Shown here: positions 34,329 through 43,106 of the stretch, piece by piece
Layout: each line of letters opens with the position of its first letter
Position numbering within the stretch: the stretch's first letter is position 1
Assembly (NCBI RefSeq): GCF_002177115.1
Contig: NZ_MVAG01000122.1
Location: 124,001 to 188,000, forward strand
Origin: Chryseobacterium mucoviscidosis
Lineage (GTDB): Bacteria; Bacteroidota; Bacteroidia; Flavobacteriales; Weeksellaceae
Length of the DNA: 64,000 bases
Direction of reading: 5' to 3'
Notes under the pieces: model-generated
Database searches by the model: none
The model's input: the letters and a program-made list of their open reading frames with translations, nothing else
What the model was told of the DNA's origin: nothing
Program-made: the position numbers and the translations under genes

Positions 34329-36473
34329 ATGAAAAGAAAACTACTAACAGTTGCAGCTCTTGCAATGGTCACGGGTTCTTTACTGAACGCACAGACTTTT
34401 ATTTTTAACAAAAATTCCGCATGGAAATACAACGATAGCAATACTGCTTTGGCATCCCAATGGAAAACAGCAACTTATAATGTTTCCACATGGTCTCAGG
34501 GAAACGGACCTCTTGGTTATGGTGATCCTGTAACGACCACAACGGCTACAGGACTTATCACGGCTTATTTTGCAAAAGATTTTACCGTAAACTTGAACGA
34601 TCTTTCTTCCACTATGGAATTAGGGGTAATGAGAGACGACGGAATCGTAGTTTATCTTAATGGAGAAGAAGTCGTAAGAGACAATATGCCTTCCGGAACA
34701 ATCGATTTCAATACACTCTCAAGTACAACAATCGATGGAGCGGCAGAAAGTGTTTACAATGTTTTTTCTATTCCAAAATCCAAATTCGTTAACGGAAACA
34801 ACAGAATCTCTATTGAATTGCACAACAGAGGCGCTTCGAGTTCAGATTTAAGAATTGATGCTTATCTTAAAACAACTTCAACCGTAACTCCGGTTCCTTG
34901 TAACGCCAATCACATCAGTTGTTTTACTTCCATTGTTCCTACCGCACAGACGAATAAACTAATTATTCCAACAGAACATAAATATCAACTGATCCTAAAA
35001 GAGGGTGATAACTACACAGAAGGTGGAGGTTTAGTAGGAGGACAGAACGATTTCACAGCGTATGTTCCGAAAAATGCAAGCAGTACCAACGGATATCTTT
35101 CTGTAAACCACGAAACAAATCCGGGAGGAGTTACCATGGCAGAAATTAATTATAATGCAACCACGAAACTTTGGCAGTTATCCCGATCAAGAGCAGTGAG
35201 CTTTTCGGCTCCGAGTCTGGTTCAGACCATCAGAAACTGTTCGGGAGGCGTTACTCCGTGGGGAACGGTGGTAACTGCGGAAGAGCAGACTACTTCAAGC
35301 GACGTTAATGCAGACGGAATGAAAGATTACGGATGGTTGGTAGAAATAGATCCGGCAACCGCTCAGGTCATTTCCCAGAATACAGACGGATCTAAAGGAA
35401 AACTTTGGCAGATGGGAATCATGAATCACGAAAATGTAGTGATTAATAATACAGGAACAATCGCTTATTACGGTGAAGACGGCGGAACACACATGGTTTA
35501 CAAATATGTTATGGATACTCCGAACAATCTTTCATCAGGAAATCTTTATGTGCTGAAACTGGATCAGGGATTAAGCGGAGGAGATCCTGTTGCAACAACC
35601 GCAACTTGGATTCAGGTTCCTAATAAAACAAAAGCAGACCAGAATAACACTACCGCTTTGGCACAGTCTCTTGGCGGAACGTCTTTCAACGGAATCGAAG
35701 ATGTGGATATCAGTCCGCTTGACGGGAAAATCTATTTTACGGCAAAAGGTCTTAATAAAGTGTACCGATTAAAAGATGACGGAGCTACAGCTTCTCAGGT
35801 GGAAACTTTCGTAGGGGGTCTTACGACGAACTATTCTTTCGACACAGCGCAGGGAACAAAAACCGAAGCTTGGGGAGACGGAAACGACAACCTTACGTTC
35901 GATGAACTTGGAAATCTTTGGGTGCTTCAGGACGGTGGTAAAAACTACATCTGGGTAATCGCTCCGGATCATACTCAGGCAAATCCGAAAGTGAAACTAT
36001 TCGCTTCCATGCCTGCAGGATCGGAGCCGACCGGACTTACTTTCACGCCGGATCACAAATTCGGATTCTTCTCCGTACAGCATCCAGATTCTACAATTTC
36101 AACTGATATTGATGCGACAGGAAATACCATTGATTACAGAGGAAAATCGGCAACCGTTGTTATTGCTCTTAAAAACAATTTAGGAACTACAGGTTCATTA
36201 GGAACAATTGATGCTCAGACAGAAAATACAGTAACTGTTGCTCCGAACCCGACTTCAGGATTGGTGAAGATCAATTCTCCGAAAGGGTTGAAAAACATTA
36301 TGGTAACAGCGTACAGTATCGATGGGAAGATTGTTTTCACCCAGAAATATTCAGGACTGAATAAAGTTTTAGACTTAGATTTTACAAGACAGCTTGAATC
36401 TTCAAGAGTACTGGTTTTAAACATCGAAGCGGAAGGCGGATTCCAGCAGACGGTAAAATTGCTTAAAAAATAA
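34329..36473 (+). CDS. PhoX-like (DUF839) phosphatase-type protein with T9SS sorting tail
   Basis: A 714-residue exported protein; signal peptide ends SLLNAQ. Residues about 20-190 form a beta-sandwich (GVMRDDGIVVYLNGEEVVRD), often seen fused to secreted phosphoesterases. Residues about 200-620 resemble PhoX/DUF839 beta-propellers: YLSVNHETNPGG, DGSKGKLWQMGIMNHENVVI, GIEDVDISPLDGKIYFTAKG and the late LTFTPDHKFGFFSVQHPD. PhoX enzymes are Ca/Fe-dependent alkaline phosphatases, so phosphate release is the likely role but catalytic residues were not verified. The tail from about residue 640 (VAPNPTSGLVKI to VKLLKK) is a T9SS type A sorting domain, indicating surface export. Confidence 0.82.
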   Translation: MKRKLLTVAALAMVTGSLLNAQTFIFNKNSAWKYNDSNTALASQWKTATYNVSTWSQGNGPLGYGDPVTTTTATGLITAYFAKDFTVNLNDLSSTMELGVMRDDGIVVYLNGEEVVRDNMPSGTIDFNTLSSTTIDGAAESVYNVFSIPKSKFVNGNNRISIELHNRGASSSDLRIDAYLKTTSTVTPVPCNANHISCFTSIVPTAQTNKLIIPTEHKYQLILKEGDNYTEGGGLVGGQNDFTAYVPKNASSTNGYLSVNHETNPGGVTMAEINYNATTKLWQLSRSRAVSFSAPSLVQTIRNCSGGVTPWGTVVTAEEQTTSSDVNADGMKDYGWLVEIDPATAQVISQNTDGSKGKLWQMGIMNHENVVINNTGTIAYYGEDGGTHMVYKYVMDTPNNLSSGNLYVLKLDQGLSGGDPVATTATWIQVPNKTKADQNNTTALAQSLGGTSFNGIEDVDISPLDGKIYFTAKGLNKVYRLKDDGATASQVETFVGGLTTNYSFDTAQGTKTEAWGDGNDNLTFDELGNLWVLQDGGKNYIWVIAPDHTQANPKVKLFASMPAGSEPTGLTFTPDHKFGFFSVQHPDSTISTDIDATGNTIDYRGKSATVVIALKNNLGTTGSLGTIDAQTENTVTVAPNPTSGLVKINSPKGLKNIMVTAYSIDGKIVFTQKYSGLNKVLDLDFTRQLESSRVLVLNIEAEGGFQQTVKLLKK

Positions 36474-36531
36474 ATTATTAATATTTACATAACTGCCGGT
36501 GATGATATATTGCCGGTAGTTTTTTATTTGT

Positions 36532-37431
36532 ATGAAAAAGCTCTTTTTTTCTATTTCATTTTTAATACTTTCACAGGCAAAAGCACAGATTGATCCTGTA
36601 AAATATCCGACGTATACCAATGTGGATGACGCAATAAAAAGCGGACAAACCATTTACAGCATGAGTTTCAGAGGAAAAACCATGTTCAATCTTCCGGTTG
36701 AAATCCAAAAGTTAAAATCCATCTTTTTCCTGAATTTAATGGAAAACAGGTTTGAGAAAATGGATGAGTCAATTTTCAGGCTGAAAGAACTTACCATTTT
36801 AAACTTAAACGAAAACAGCATCAAATATATTCCGGACGAAATCGCAGAACTTCAGAAACTGGAAAGTTTTTCTATTAATTTAAATAGTTTAACGAAGATA
36901 AACCCGAATTTGGCAAAACTTCAGAAATTAAAGGTGATCCATCTTGATGCCAATAATCTGAATGTTTTTCCGGAAGCTTTATTAAGAATTCCGAGTCTGG
37001 AGGAAATTAATTTGCAGGGAAATCAGATCAGTTTTATTGCTAAAGATTTAGATCAGATTAAAAACCTGAAATCATTAAATCTGGCTTCCAATCAAATTAA
37101 CGATTTGGGAGATTTAAAATTCCCTAAAGACTTAAAATATATAGAGTTACAGCAGAATTCAATTTCAAAACTTCCCGATGGATTATTTCAATCCGGGAAT
37201 CTGGAGTTTTTAAACGTAAGCCAAAACCATATCAAAGAAATTTCGCCCAAAGTAAAAGGACTGAAAAATATAGTAAGCATGAATTTAGCAAACAATCAGC
37301 TAAAAGACCTTCCCTCCGAGTTTTCTCAACTGAAGAATCTTAAAACACTGATCTTAACAGGCAATCCGATGGAAAAATCAACCATCGAAAAGTTAAAAAC
37401 CATGATGCCGCAAACACAGATTTATTTTTAA
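36532..37431 (+). CDS. Secreted leucine-rich-repeat protein
   Basis: A 299-residue protein with a signal peptide ending SQAKAQ followed by about ten leucine-rich repeats of roughly 23 residues (LKELTILNLNENSIKYIPDE, LKVIHLDANNLNVFPEA, LKNLKTLILTGNPMEKS). It has no T9SS tail, membrane anchor or lipobox, so it is predicted periplasmic or released. LRR proteins bind other proteins; the partner is unknown. It is 58 bases after the PhoX-like gene with no clear terminator between them, so co-transcription is possible. Confidence 0.85.
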   Translation: MKKLFFSISFLILSQAKAQIDPVKYPTYTNVDDAIKSGQTIYSMSFRGKTMFNLPVEIQKLKSIFFLNLMENRFEKMDESIFRLKELTILNLNENSIKYIPDEIAELQKLESFSINLNSLTKINPNLAKLQKLKVIHLDANNLNVFPEALLRIPSLEEINLQGNQISFIAKDLDQIKNLKSLNLASNQINDLGDLKFPKDLKYIELQQNSISKLPDGLFQSGNLEFLNVSQNHIKEISPKVKGLKNIVSMNLANNQLKDLPSEFSQLKNLKTLILTGNPMEKSTIEKLKTMMPQTQIYF

Positions 37432-37571
37432 AAATCTTAAAATTATAACGTAACATTTGCAAGGCTTCTACTATCATTTGCTGAACGAAGTGCCATGGCG
37501 AACGAGAATATTTTCAGGTAAGATTATAAAACTTTCGCGGTCATAGCGTTTGAAGAATTTAAAATTAAAAA

Positions 37572-37895
37572 CTATCCGCCAACTCTTTTCGTTTTATAGC
37601 CCATTTCTTTAAGGATATTCATAATCTTATCACGGTTATCTCCCTGAATGATAATTGTTCCATCCTTTTCAGAACCACCGATTCCCAGTGTGGTTTTTAT
37701 CTTTTTTGAAATGTTTTTAAGTTCTTCTTCGCTTCCTTCCCAGCCTTCAACAATCGTTACGGGCTTTCCGTTTCTGCCTTTTTTCTCAAATTTACACACC
37801 AAAGGTTCCTTTTGTCTGAACTGTTCTTCAGGCATCTCAAAATCCTGCTCTTCATGATCAGGAAAAAGGTTTTTCAGTTGATCTCTTAAATCCAT
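37572..37895 (-). CDS. SUI1/eIF1-family translation factor (YciH-like)
   Basis: A 107-residue protein whose C-terminal 75 residues are an SUI1 domain: KKGRNGKPVTIVEGWEG, LKNISKKIKTTLGIGGSEKDG, TIIIQGDNRDKIMNILKEMG. Bacterial YciH proteins resemble eukaryotic initiation factor 1 and are thought to influence start-site choice on the 30S subunit. The length and domain order are normal. It is a single gene convergent with the LRR gene. Its upstream region carries one arm of a 15-bp inverted repeat. Confidence 0.9.
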   Translation of the reverse strand: MDLRDQLKNLFPDHEEQDFEMPEEQFRQKEPLVCKFEKKGRNGKPVTIVEGWEGSEEELKNISKKIKTTLGIGGSEKDGTIIIQGDNRDKIMNILKEMGYKTKRVGG

Positions 37896-37928
37896 ACAGC
37901 AAAATTAATAAAATATTTACTTTTTCTA

Positions 37929-38057
37929 TTTATAAATCACAAACTAAACGATTTCAGCATATTTTTAAAGCTCCAAACTTTATAAAAATCAAAATATTGC
38001 GTGTTAAAAACATAATTAGAAGATATTTAAAAAATTCATGTATTTGTGATTTATAAA
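37929..38057. repeat. 15-bp perfect inverted repeat enclosing 99 bp
   Basis: TTTATAAATCACAAA at 37929-37943 and its exact reverse complement TTTGTGATTTATAAA at 38043-38057. The element lies in the divergent region between the SUI1 gene and the CBM-fused protease. The enclosed sequence is AT-rich with no open frame. Confidence 0.7.
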
Positions 38058-38087
38058 CAAAAAATAAAATCATTGACAACATTTTTT

Positions 38088-38095
38088 TATTTTTG
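38088..38095 (+). promoter_or_regulatory. -7 promoter box of the protease-CBM gene
   Basis: TATTTTTG, a perfect TAnnTTTG match, 37 bases before the ATG at 38133. Confidence 0.45.
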
Positions 38096-38132
38096 ATCGT
38101 TAATAACAAAAAATATTTTATTTACACCAAAT

Positions 38133-39368
38133 ATGAAACTATTAGCCAGGCATTTTATTGCAACTTTTTTACTTGTTTTCGGAACCGCAAATGCTCAACT
38201 AACGGAAGATCCTCTGAAAGCTGTCATAGAAACAAAAGACGCTCAAAACTTCTGGGAAGCTTTCGATAAAATGGAAACTTCCAATACCAATCCTTTTACA
38301 GAATATATAGACAAAGGTTCACCCGGAGTACAATCCTTTATTAAATACCGCATCATTAACGCCGATTCTCTGTATGCAACAGTGAAAAAAAATAAAGAAC
38401 AATATTTACAGACGAGAAATACATTAAAAGCAATTAATTCAATTGATAAAAAGTTAAAATCATCATACAGTGCTTTAAAATATTGGTATCCGGAAGCGAA
38501 ATTCCAGACTGTATATTTTGTGTACGGAAGAATGACAACAGGAGGAAACTCTTCACCAGATGGAATTTCCATTGGAACAGAATTATTCAAAAATCTGGAT
38601 GGTGTTGTTGCGCTTATCGTTCATGAAATGATTCATTTTCAACAAAATAATAAAGGAGGAAATAATCTTTTGAAACAGGCAGTTACGGAAGGTGGAGCGG
38701 ATTTTATAGGAGAGTTTGTTTCAGGAGAAAAGATGAATACCATACCTTTTGAATATGGAGAAGCACATCTGCATCAACTCTGTAAAGAATTTGTGACACG
38801 CTATAAAAGCAATGATTTCGACGATTGGTTTTACGGAACTACCAAAAAAGATGACAGACCTAATGATTTGGGATATTGGATCGGATACAGAATTTGTGAA
38901 GCGTATTTTAATAAGCAGACAGACAAGCATAAAGCTGTACATGACATTTTAAATATTGAGGATCCTTTTTTGTTTTTAAAAGAAAGTGGTTTTCTGGATT
39001 CCTACATTCAGCAATATGCAAAAGAAAAGAATTTAAAATATGAAGATTTTTTCAGTGAATTCTCTGGAGAATCTTCCGAAATTACTTTTACGGTAAATGT
39101 TCCCGATAAAAATGATGAGGTCTATATTGTTGGAAATCAGAAAGAATTAGGAAACTGGAACGCTTCATCCGTAAAAATGAATAGAAAAAGTGATTTCGAA
39201 CGTACACTCACTTTAAAATTACACTTCCCTGCGCAGTTGAAATTTACAAAAGGAACTTGGGATCAGGAAGCCGATGTAAAAGGTTTTGAAAAAGGAAGCA
39301 ATATTATTTTAGATAAGCCAAAATCAAAAAAAATATCATATAAAATAAACAATTGGTTTAAAAATTAA
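38133..39368 (+). CDS. Exported HExxH metalloprotease-like protein fused to a CBM20-like domain
   Basis: A 411-residue protein with a signal peptide ending TANAQ. Residues about 150-290 contain the zinc motif VHEMIHFQQNN and the downstream EGGADFIGEF glutamate, as in DUF2268-type predicted zinc proteases. The last 95 residues (from about 312, ITFTVNVPDKNDEVYIVGNQ and LGNWN) resemble a CBM20/glycogen-binding beta-sandwich, ending KPKSKKISYKINNW. Such a fusion of a zinc peptidase-like domain to a starch-binding-type module is unusual. The catalytic role and ligand are inferred from motifs only. A degenerate intergenic repeat lies downstream. Confidence 0.75.
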   Translation: MKLLARHFIATFLLVFGTANAQLTEDPLKAVIETKDAQNFWEAFDKMETSNTNPFTEYIDKGSPGVQSFIKYRIINADSLYATVKKNKEQYLQTRNTLKAINSIDKKLKSSYSALKYWYPEAKFQTVYFVYGRMTTGGNSSPDGISIGTELFKNLDGVVALIVHEMIHFQQNNKGGNNLLKQAVTEGGADFIGEFVSGEKMNTIPFEYGEAHLHQLCKEFVTRYKSNDFDDWFYGTTKKDDRPNDLGYWIGYRICEAYFNKQTDKHKAVHDILNIEDPFLFLKESGFLDSYIQQYAKEKNLKYEDFFSEFSGESSEITFTVNVPDKNDEVYIVGNQKELGNWNASSVKMNRKSDFERTLTLKLHFPAQLKFTKGTWDQEADVKGFEKGSNIILDKPKSKKISYKINNWFKN

Positions 39369-39447
39369 GAAGCTGGAAGTGTGAAACTTGATGATGAAAG
39401 TTTATAGTTTTCTATTTTAAAGATTAGGCAAACTCTTTGTGAGGTTT

Positions 39448-39519
39448 GCTATGTGAAACGCCTTTGCGAAATTAAAGAATAGCAGTCAAAAATAATCTTG
39501 GCAAACCTTTGTGTTTAAA
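39448..39519. repeat. Dispersed intergenic repeat, CTTTGCG family, copy A
   Basis: Shares the identical 18-mer GTGAAACGCCTTTGCGAA (39453-39470) and a further roughly 50 bp of similarity (ATAATCTT, CTTTG-GTT-AAA) with copy B at 50582-50656. It lies in a 286-bp gap with no gene. Confidence 0.65.
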
Positions 39520-39601
39520 AAAATCTAAAAAATCCGCGAGAGAAAAAATTTTGTAAGATTTCAGTATTTATTATATTTTAAACAAAATTTAAGTCCGTCA
39601 A

Positions 39602-39633
39602 TTGTTGATTTTATTTCAAAATAAATAAATTTG
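39602..39633 (+). promoter_or_regulatory. Promoter of gpmI
   Basis: TTG at 39602-39604 (or 39605-39607), then TAAATTTG at 39626-39633 with an 18-21-bp spacer; matches the Bacteroidetes promoter. The ATG is 21 bases downstream. Confidence 0.55.
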
Positions 39634-39654
39634 TAGGACAAAAGTTTATACAAA

Positions 39655-41196
39655 ATGTCGAAAAAAGCAATATTAGCGATCCTTGACGGATGGGGATTGG
39701 GAATGAATCCGGACGTTTCAGCCATAGATAAAGCAAACACTCCTTTTATAGATAACTGCCTTAAAAATTTTCCGCATACAACACTCGAAGCGAGTGGTTT
39801 AGCAGTTGGACTTCCTGCAGGACAGATGGGGAATTCCGAAGTAGGGCACATGAACTTAGGTGCGGGAAGAGTGGTGTACCAGAATCTGGTAAAGCTGAAC
39901 ATGGCGGTTGAAAACGGATCTTTAGGTCAACAGAAAGTCATTCAGGATGCTTTTGATTATGCTAAAAGAGAAAACAAAAAAGTACATTTCATCGGTTTGG
40001 TTTCCAATGGAGGAGTACATTCACATATTAACCATTTGAAAGGACTTTTAACGGCAGCTCACGAATTCAGACTGAATGAAAATGTTTTCGTTCATGCCTT
40101 TACAGACGGGCGCGACTGCGATCCGCTTTCTGGAAAAGGATTCATTGGAGAACTTCAGGATCACATGGAAAAAACAGTTGGAAAACTGGCAACCGTAGTC
40201 GGAAGATATTACGCAATGGATCGTGATAAAAGATGGGAGCGTGTAAAACTCGCTTATGATGCGATGGTAGAAGGAGTGGGAGAACAGTCTACGGATGCAT
40301 TGGCTTCAATTCAGAAATCTTATGATAATCATGTGACGGATGAGTTTATCAAGCCGATTATCATGATCGATTCCACGCAGACAGGAAATGTTGTTCCGAT
40401 TGCTAAAATAACAGATCAGGATGTGGTGATCTGCTTCAATTTCCGTACAGACAGAGGTCGTGAGATCACGGAAGTGCTATCCCAGAAAGATTTCCCGGAG
40501 TTTTTCATGAGAAAACTGCCGCTTTATTATGTTACATTAACAAACTATGATAAAACATTCCAGAACGTTCATGTAGTTTTCGATGAAGAAGTTTTGCACG
40601 AAACGATGGGCGAGATTTTAGAAAGAAATCATAAGACGCAGATCAGGATTGCGGAAACAGAAAAATATCCTCACGTTACCTTTTTCTTTTCAGGAGGGAG
40701 AGAAGCTGAATTTGTGGGCGAAAAAAGATTGCTTTGCCCAAGTCCGAAAGATGTTCCGACGTACGATTTAAAACCCGAAATGTCAGCATACGATATTACC
40801 AACGCGATTGTTCCCGAGCTGGAAAATGAAACCGCGGATTTTATCTGTCTGAATTTTGCAAACACAGATATGGTAGGTCATACAGGTGTTTTTCAGGCGG
40901 CTGTAAAAGCGGCTGAAACGGTGGATCAATGTATTGAAAAAGTGGCAACTACAGCTTACGAACACGGTTATGCCGTTTTCATTTTAGCAGACCACGGAAA
41001 TTCTGATGTGATGATTAATCCGGACGGAACCCCAAATACACAGCATTCCACCAATCTGGTTCCTTTCATCGTAATGGACAAAGATCAGACATGGAATCTT
41101 AAGCCCGGAAAATTGGGCGATGTGGCACCTACGATCTTAAAAGTGATGGGCGTGGAAATTCCTGAGATTATGACTGGCGATATTTTAGTCAGCTAA
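39655..41196 (+). CDS. gpmI: 2,3-bisphosphoglycerate-independent phosphoglycerate mutase
   Basis: A 513-residue, Mn-dependent cytoplasmic enzyme that interconverts 3- and 2-phosphoglycerate in glycolysis. It has the alkaline-phosphatase-superfamily start ILDGWGLG, the phosphorylated Ser61 in GNSEVGHMNLGAGRVVYQ, substrate-binding DGRDCDPLSG and FNFRTDRGREIT, and metal ligands in NTDMVGHTG and ILADHGNSDVM. Length is standard. It is monocistronic, with a clear promoter upstream and a hairpin terminator after it. Confidence 0.96.
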   Translation: MSKKAILAILDGWGLGMNPDVSAIDKANTPFIDNCLKNFPHTTLEASGLAVGLPAGQMGNSEVGHMNLGAGRVVYQNLVKLNMAVENGSLGQQKVIQDAFDYAKRENKKVHFIGLVSNGGVHSHINHLKGLLTAAHEFRLNENVFVHAFTDGRDCDPLSGKGFIGELQDHMEKTVGKLATVVGRYYAMDRDKRWERVKLAYDAMVEGVGEQSTDALASIQKSYDNHVTDEFIKPIIMIDSTQTGNVVPIAKITDQDVVICFNFRTDRGREITEVLSQKDFPEFFMRKLPLYYVTLTNYDKTFQNVHVVFDEEVLHETMGEILERNHKTQIRIAETEKYPHVTFFFSGGREAEFVGEKRLLCPSPKDVPTYDLKPEMSAYDITNAIVPELENETADFICLNFANTDMVGHTGVFQAAVKAAETVDQCIEKVATTAYEHGYAVFILADHGNSDVMINPDGTPNTQHSTNLVPFIVMDKDQTWNLKPGKLGDVAPTILKVMGVEIPEIMTGDILVS

Positions 41197-41329
41197 AAGA
41201 TAAAAGTTTTAAAGAATGAAATCATGGTTAAATGCGACAGACTTTTCAAACTTAAAAAAGGACAGTAGAAAAAATCCTAACGAACTTTAATCTAAAATAT
41301 TATTTAAAATTCAGAAATAATAAAGATAA

Positions 41330-41362
41330 AATGCCGTTATTATTTACATAGCGGTATTTTTT
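41330..41362 (+). terminator. Probable terminator between gpmI and the desaturase
   Basis: AATGCCG pairs with CGGTATT (one G-T wobble) around a 15-base loop and is followed by seven T residues. It is 133 bases after the gpmI stop, so it may also end a longer read-through transcript. Confidence 0.5.
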
Positions 41363-41421
41363 TATGACTAATATCAGAAATAATTAACAAAATATTATGT
41401 CCTAAATAATAAATAAAACTA

Positions 41422-41429
41422 TAAATTTG
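41422..41429 (+). promoter_or_regulatory. -7 promoter box of the acyl-ACP desaturase gene
   Basis: TAAATTTG, a perfect TAnnTTTG match, 22 bases before the ATG at 41452. Confidence 0.5.
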
Positions 41430-41451
41430 CAGTTTAATCTAAATTCTAAAA

Positions 41452-42432
41452 ATGTATCAAAAGCTTGTAAGGAAAGAAGTAATGGGAATTTTGGAAAAGG
41501 AGGTAGGTTCTTTTCTGAATAAATTTTTAACGCCAATCGAGAAAATCTGGCAGCCTTCCGATTATCTTCCGGATCCGTCGAGTGAAGATTTTAAACATGA
41601 TTTAGAAGAAATACAGACTTTCGCGCGCGAAATGCCTTACGATCTTTTCGTAACGCTTATCGGCGACTGTATCACGGAAGAAGCTTTGCCTTCTTACGAA
41701 TCCTGGTTAATGGGAGTGGACGGAGTAGATCAGGAGCAGAAGGAAATCGGCTGGGCAAACTGGGTAAGAGCTTGGACTGCTGAAGAAAACAGACACGGAG
41801 ATCTTTTAAGCAAATATCTTTACCTGTGCGGAAGAGTGAACATGAGAGAAGTTGAGGTTACCACTCAATATCTTATTAATGACGGTTTCGATCTGGGAAC
41901 AAGCATGGATCCTTACAGAAACTTCATCTATACAAGTTTTCAGGAAACTGCGACCAACATTTCTCACCGAAGAGTAGGAACTCTTGCAAAACAGTCCGGA
42001 AACGGAAAATTAGCTAAAATGTGCGGAGTAATTGCGGCGGATGAAGCAAGACACGCGAAAGCTTACAAACATTTTGTAGAAAAAATCCTTGAGATCGATC
42101 CTTCGGAAATGATCCTTGCTTTTGAAGATATGATGCGTAAAAAAATCGTAATGCCGGCTCACATGATGAGACAGTCCGGACAAAAAGCAGGAGAACTTTG
42201 GGGACATTTCTCAGACGCTGCGCAAAGATGTATGGTTTATACAGGACAGGATTACATCAATATCCTTAAAGACCTTCTGGACGAATGGAAAATCGAACAC
42301 GTAAAAGGTCTTAATGAAAAAGCTGAAAAAGCACAGGAATATTTAATGAAACTTCCTGCAAGACTTCAGAAAATCACGGACAGAATTTCAACGCCGGATC
42401 TTCAGTTTCAGTTCAGTTGGGTGAAAAGTTAG
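41452..42432 (+). CDS. Acyl-ACP desaturase (stearoyl-ACP 9-desaturase type)
   Basis: A 326-residue soluble di-iron desaturase that introduces a cis double bond into acyl-ACP, adjusting membrane fluidity. The two iron-binding motifs EENRHGDLLSKY and DEARHAKAYKHF (EExxH and DExxH pattern) are both present at the expected spacing of about 85 residues. The N-terminal region VTLIGDCITEEALPSYESW is also family-typical. A plant-like acyl-ACP desaturase is regularly found in flavobacteria. It has its own promoter and a downstream terminator. Position of the double bond is inferred from the family. Confidence 0.92.
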   Translation: MYQKLVRKEVMGILEKEVGSFLNKFLTPIEKIWQPSDYLPDPSSEDFKHDLEEIQTFAREMPYDLFVTLIGDCITEEALPSYESWLMGVDGVDQEQKEIGWANWVRAWTAEENRHGDLLSKYLYLCGRVNMREVEVTTQYLINDGFDLGTSMDPYRNFIYTSFQETATNISHRRVGTLAKQSGNGKLAKMCGVIAADEARHAKAYKHFVEKILEIDPSEMILAFEDMMRKKIVMPAHMMRQSGQKAGELWGHFSDAAQRCMVYTGQDYINILKDLLDEWKIEHVKGLNEKAEKAQEYLMKLPARLQKITDRISTPDLQFQFSWVKS

Positions 42433-42460
42433 TTCTATAATTGGATAAATTATAAAGTAG

Positions 42461-42484
42461 GAGTGCTAAGTGTTTTTAGCACTC
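42461..42484 (+). terminator. Terminator after the desaturase gene
   Basis: A 9-bp perfect stem GAGTGCTAA with TTAGCACTC around a 6-base loop, followed by TTTTT, 29 bases after the stop codon. Confidence 0.85.
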
Positions 42485-42495
42485 TTTTTATTTTG

Positions 42496-42503
42496 TATCT
42501 TTG
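42496..42503 (+). promoter_or_regulatory. -7 promoter box of the HAD-like gene
   Basis: TATCTTTG, a perfect TAnnTTTG match, 21 bases before the ATG at 42525. Confidence 0.5.
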
Positions 42504-42524
42504 CATTTCTAAATCTTAAATATA

Positions 42525-42956
42525 ATGATGAATAATAAGAAAATTGCTGTTGATTTCGACGGAACCATTGTAGACGATGCGTACCCTGGAATCGGCAAGG
42601 CAAAGGTTTTTGCTTTCGAGACACTTAGAAGACTTCAGGCAGAGGGGTTCAGATTGATTCTGTGGACATACAGACACGGAAAAACATTAGATGAAGCAGT
42701 AGAATTCTGCAGAAAAAACGGGATTGAATTTTATGCAGTCAATTCAAGTTTTGAAGGAGAAGTTTTCGATCCGGAAACACAATCCAGAAAGCTGGATGCA
42801 GATTGGTTTATTGATGACAGAAATCTGGGAGGTTTTCCGGGATGGGGCGAAATTTACAATATTATTCAGGAAAGAATAGAATTCCGTGTGGAAGGAAAAG
42901 AGGTTTTAGCCTATTCAAAACTAAAAAAAGAAAAGAAAAAAGGATTATTCTGGTAG
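42525..42956 (+). CDS. Small HAD-superfamily hydrolase-like protein
   Basis: A 143-residue cytoplasmic protein with the HAD nucleophile motif KIAVDFDGTIVDD (first Asp after the hydrophobic strand), a second motif in LILWTYRHGKTLDEA, and an acidic motif DADWFIDDRNLGG for Mg binding. It lacks a cap domain, like the BT0820-type small HAD proteins of Bacteroidetes. Phosphatase activity on a small molecule is plausible but the substrate is unknown. Two adjacent ATG codons make the exact start uncertain by one residue. The lysine-rich end is unusual for the family but not damaging. Confidence 0.85.
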   Translation: MMNNKKIAVDFDGTIVDDAYPGIGKAKVFAFETLRRLQAEGFRLILWTYRHGKTLDEAVEFCRKNGIEFYAVNSSFEGEVFDPETQSRKLDADWFIDDRNLGGFPGWGEIYNIIQERIEFRVEGKEVLAYSKLKKEKKKGLFW

Positions 42957-42958
42957 AA

Positions 42959-43099
42959 TTTAGAAATTAGAAGGCAGGTGTTAGAAATTAGTCTGAGATC
43001 ACTTTTAATTATTTATCAGAAAAGTAAGATGTTTAGAATGAGAAAATTTATTCATTAAGTTGTAAATCTAATTTCTGGCATCTAATATCTAACATCTAT
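42959..43099. repeat. TTAGA-type inverted repeat stretch before map
   Basis: TTTAGAAATTAGAAGGCAGG near 42959 faces CTAATTTCTGGCATCTAATA near 43068, and TTAG units recur across the gap. Low-complexity TTAGA repeats of this kind are common between flavobacterial genes. The arms are imperfect. Confidence 0.4.
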
Positions 43100-43106
43100 A
43101 TAAAAA

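Noticed and set aside
39369-39654. Possible tRNA or small RNA gene in the gap before gpmI
   Set aside because: No cloverleaf or CCA-end pattern could be found; the gap is explained by the CTTTGCG repeat and the gpmI promoter.
41216-41290. 24-residue frame MKSWLNATDFSNLKKDS... after gpmI
   Set aside because: It is very short and has no promoter, terminator or partner of its own; composition gives no support.
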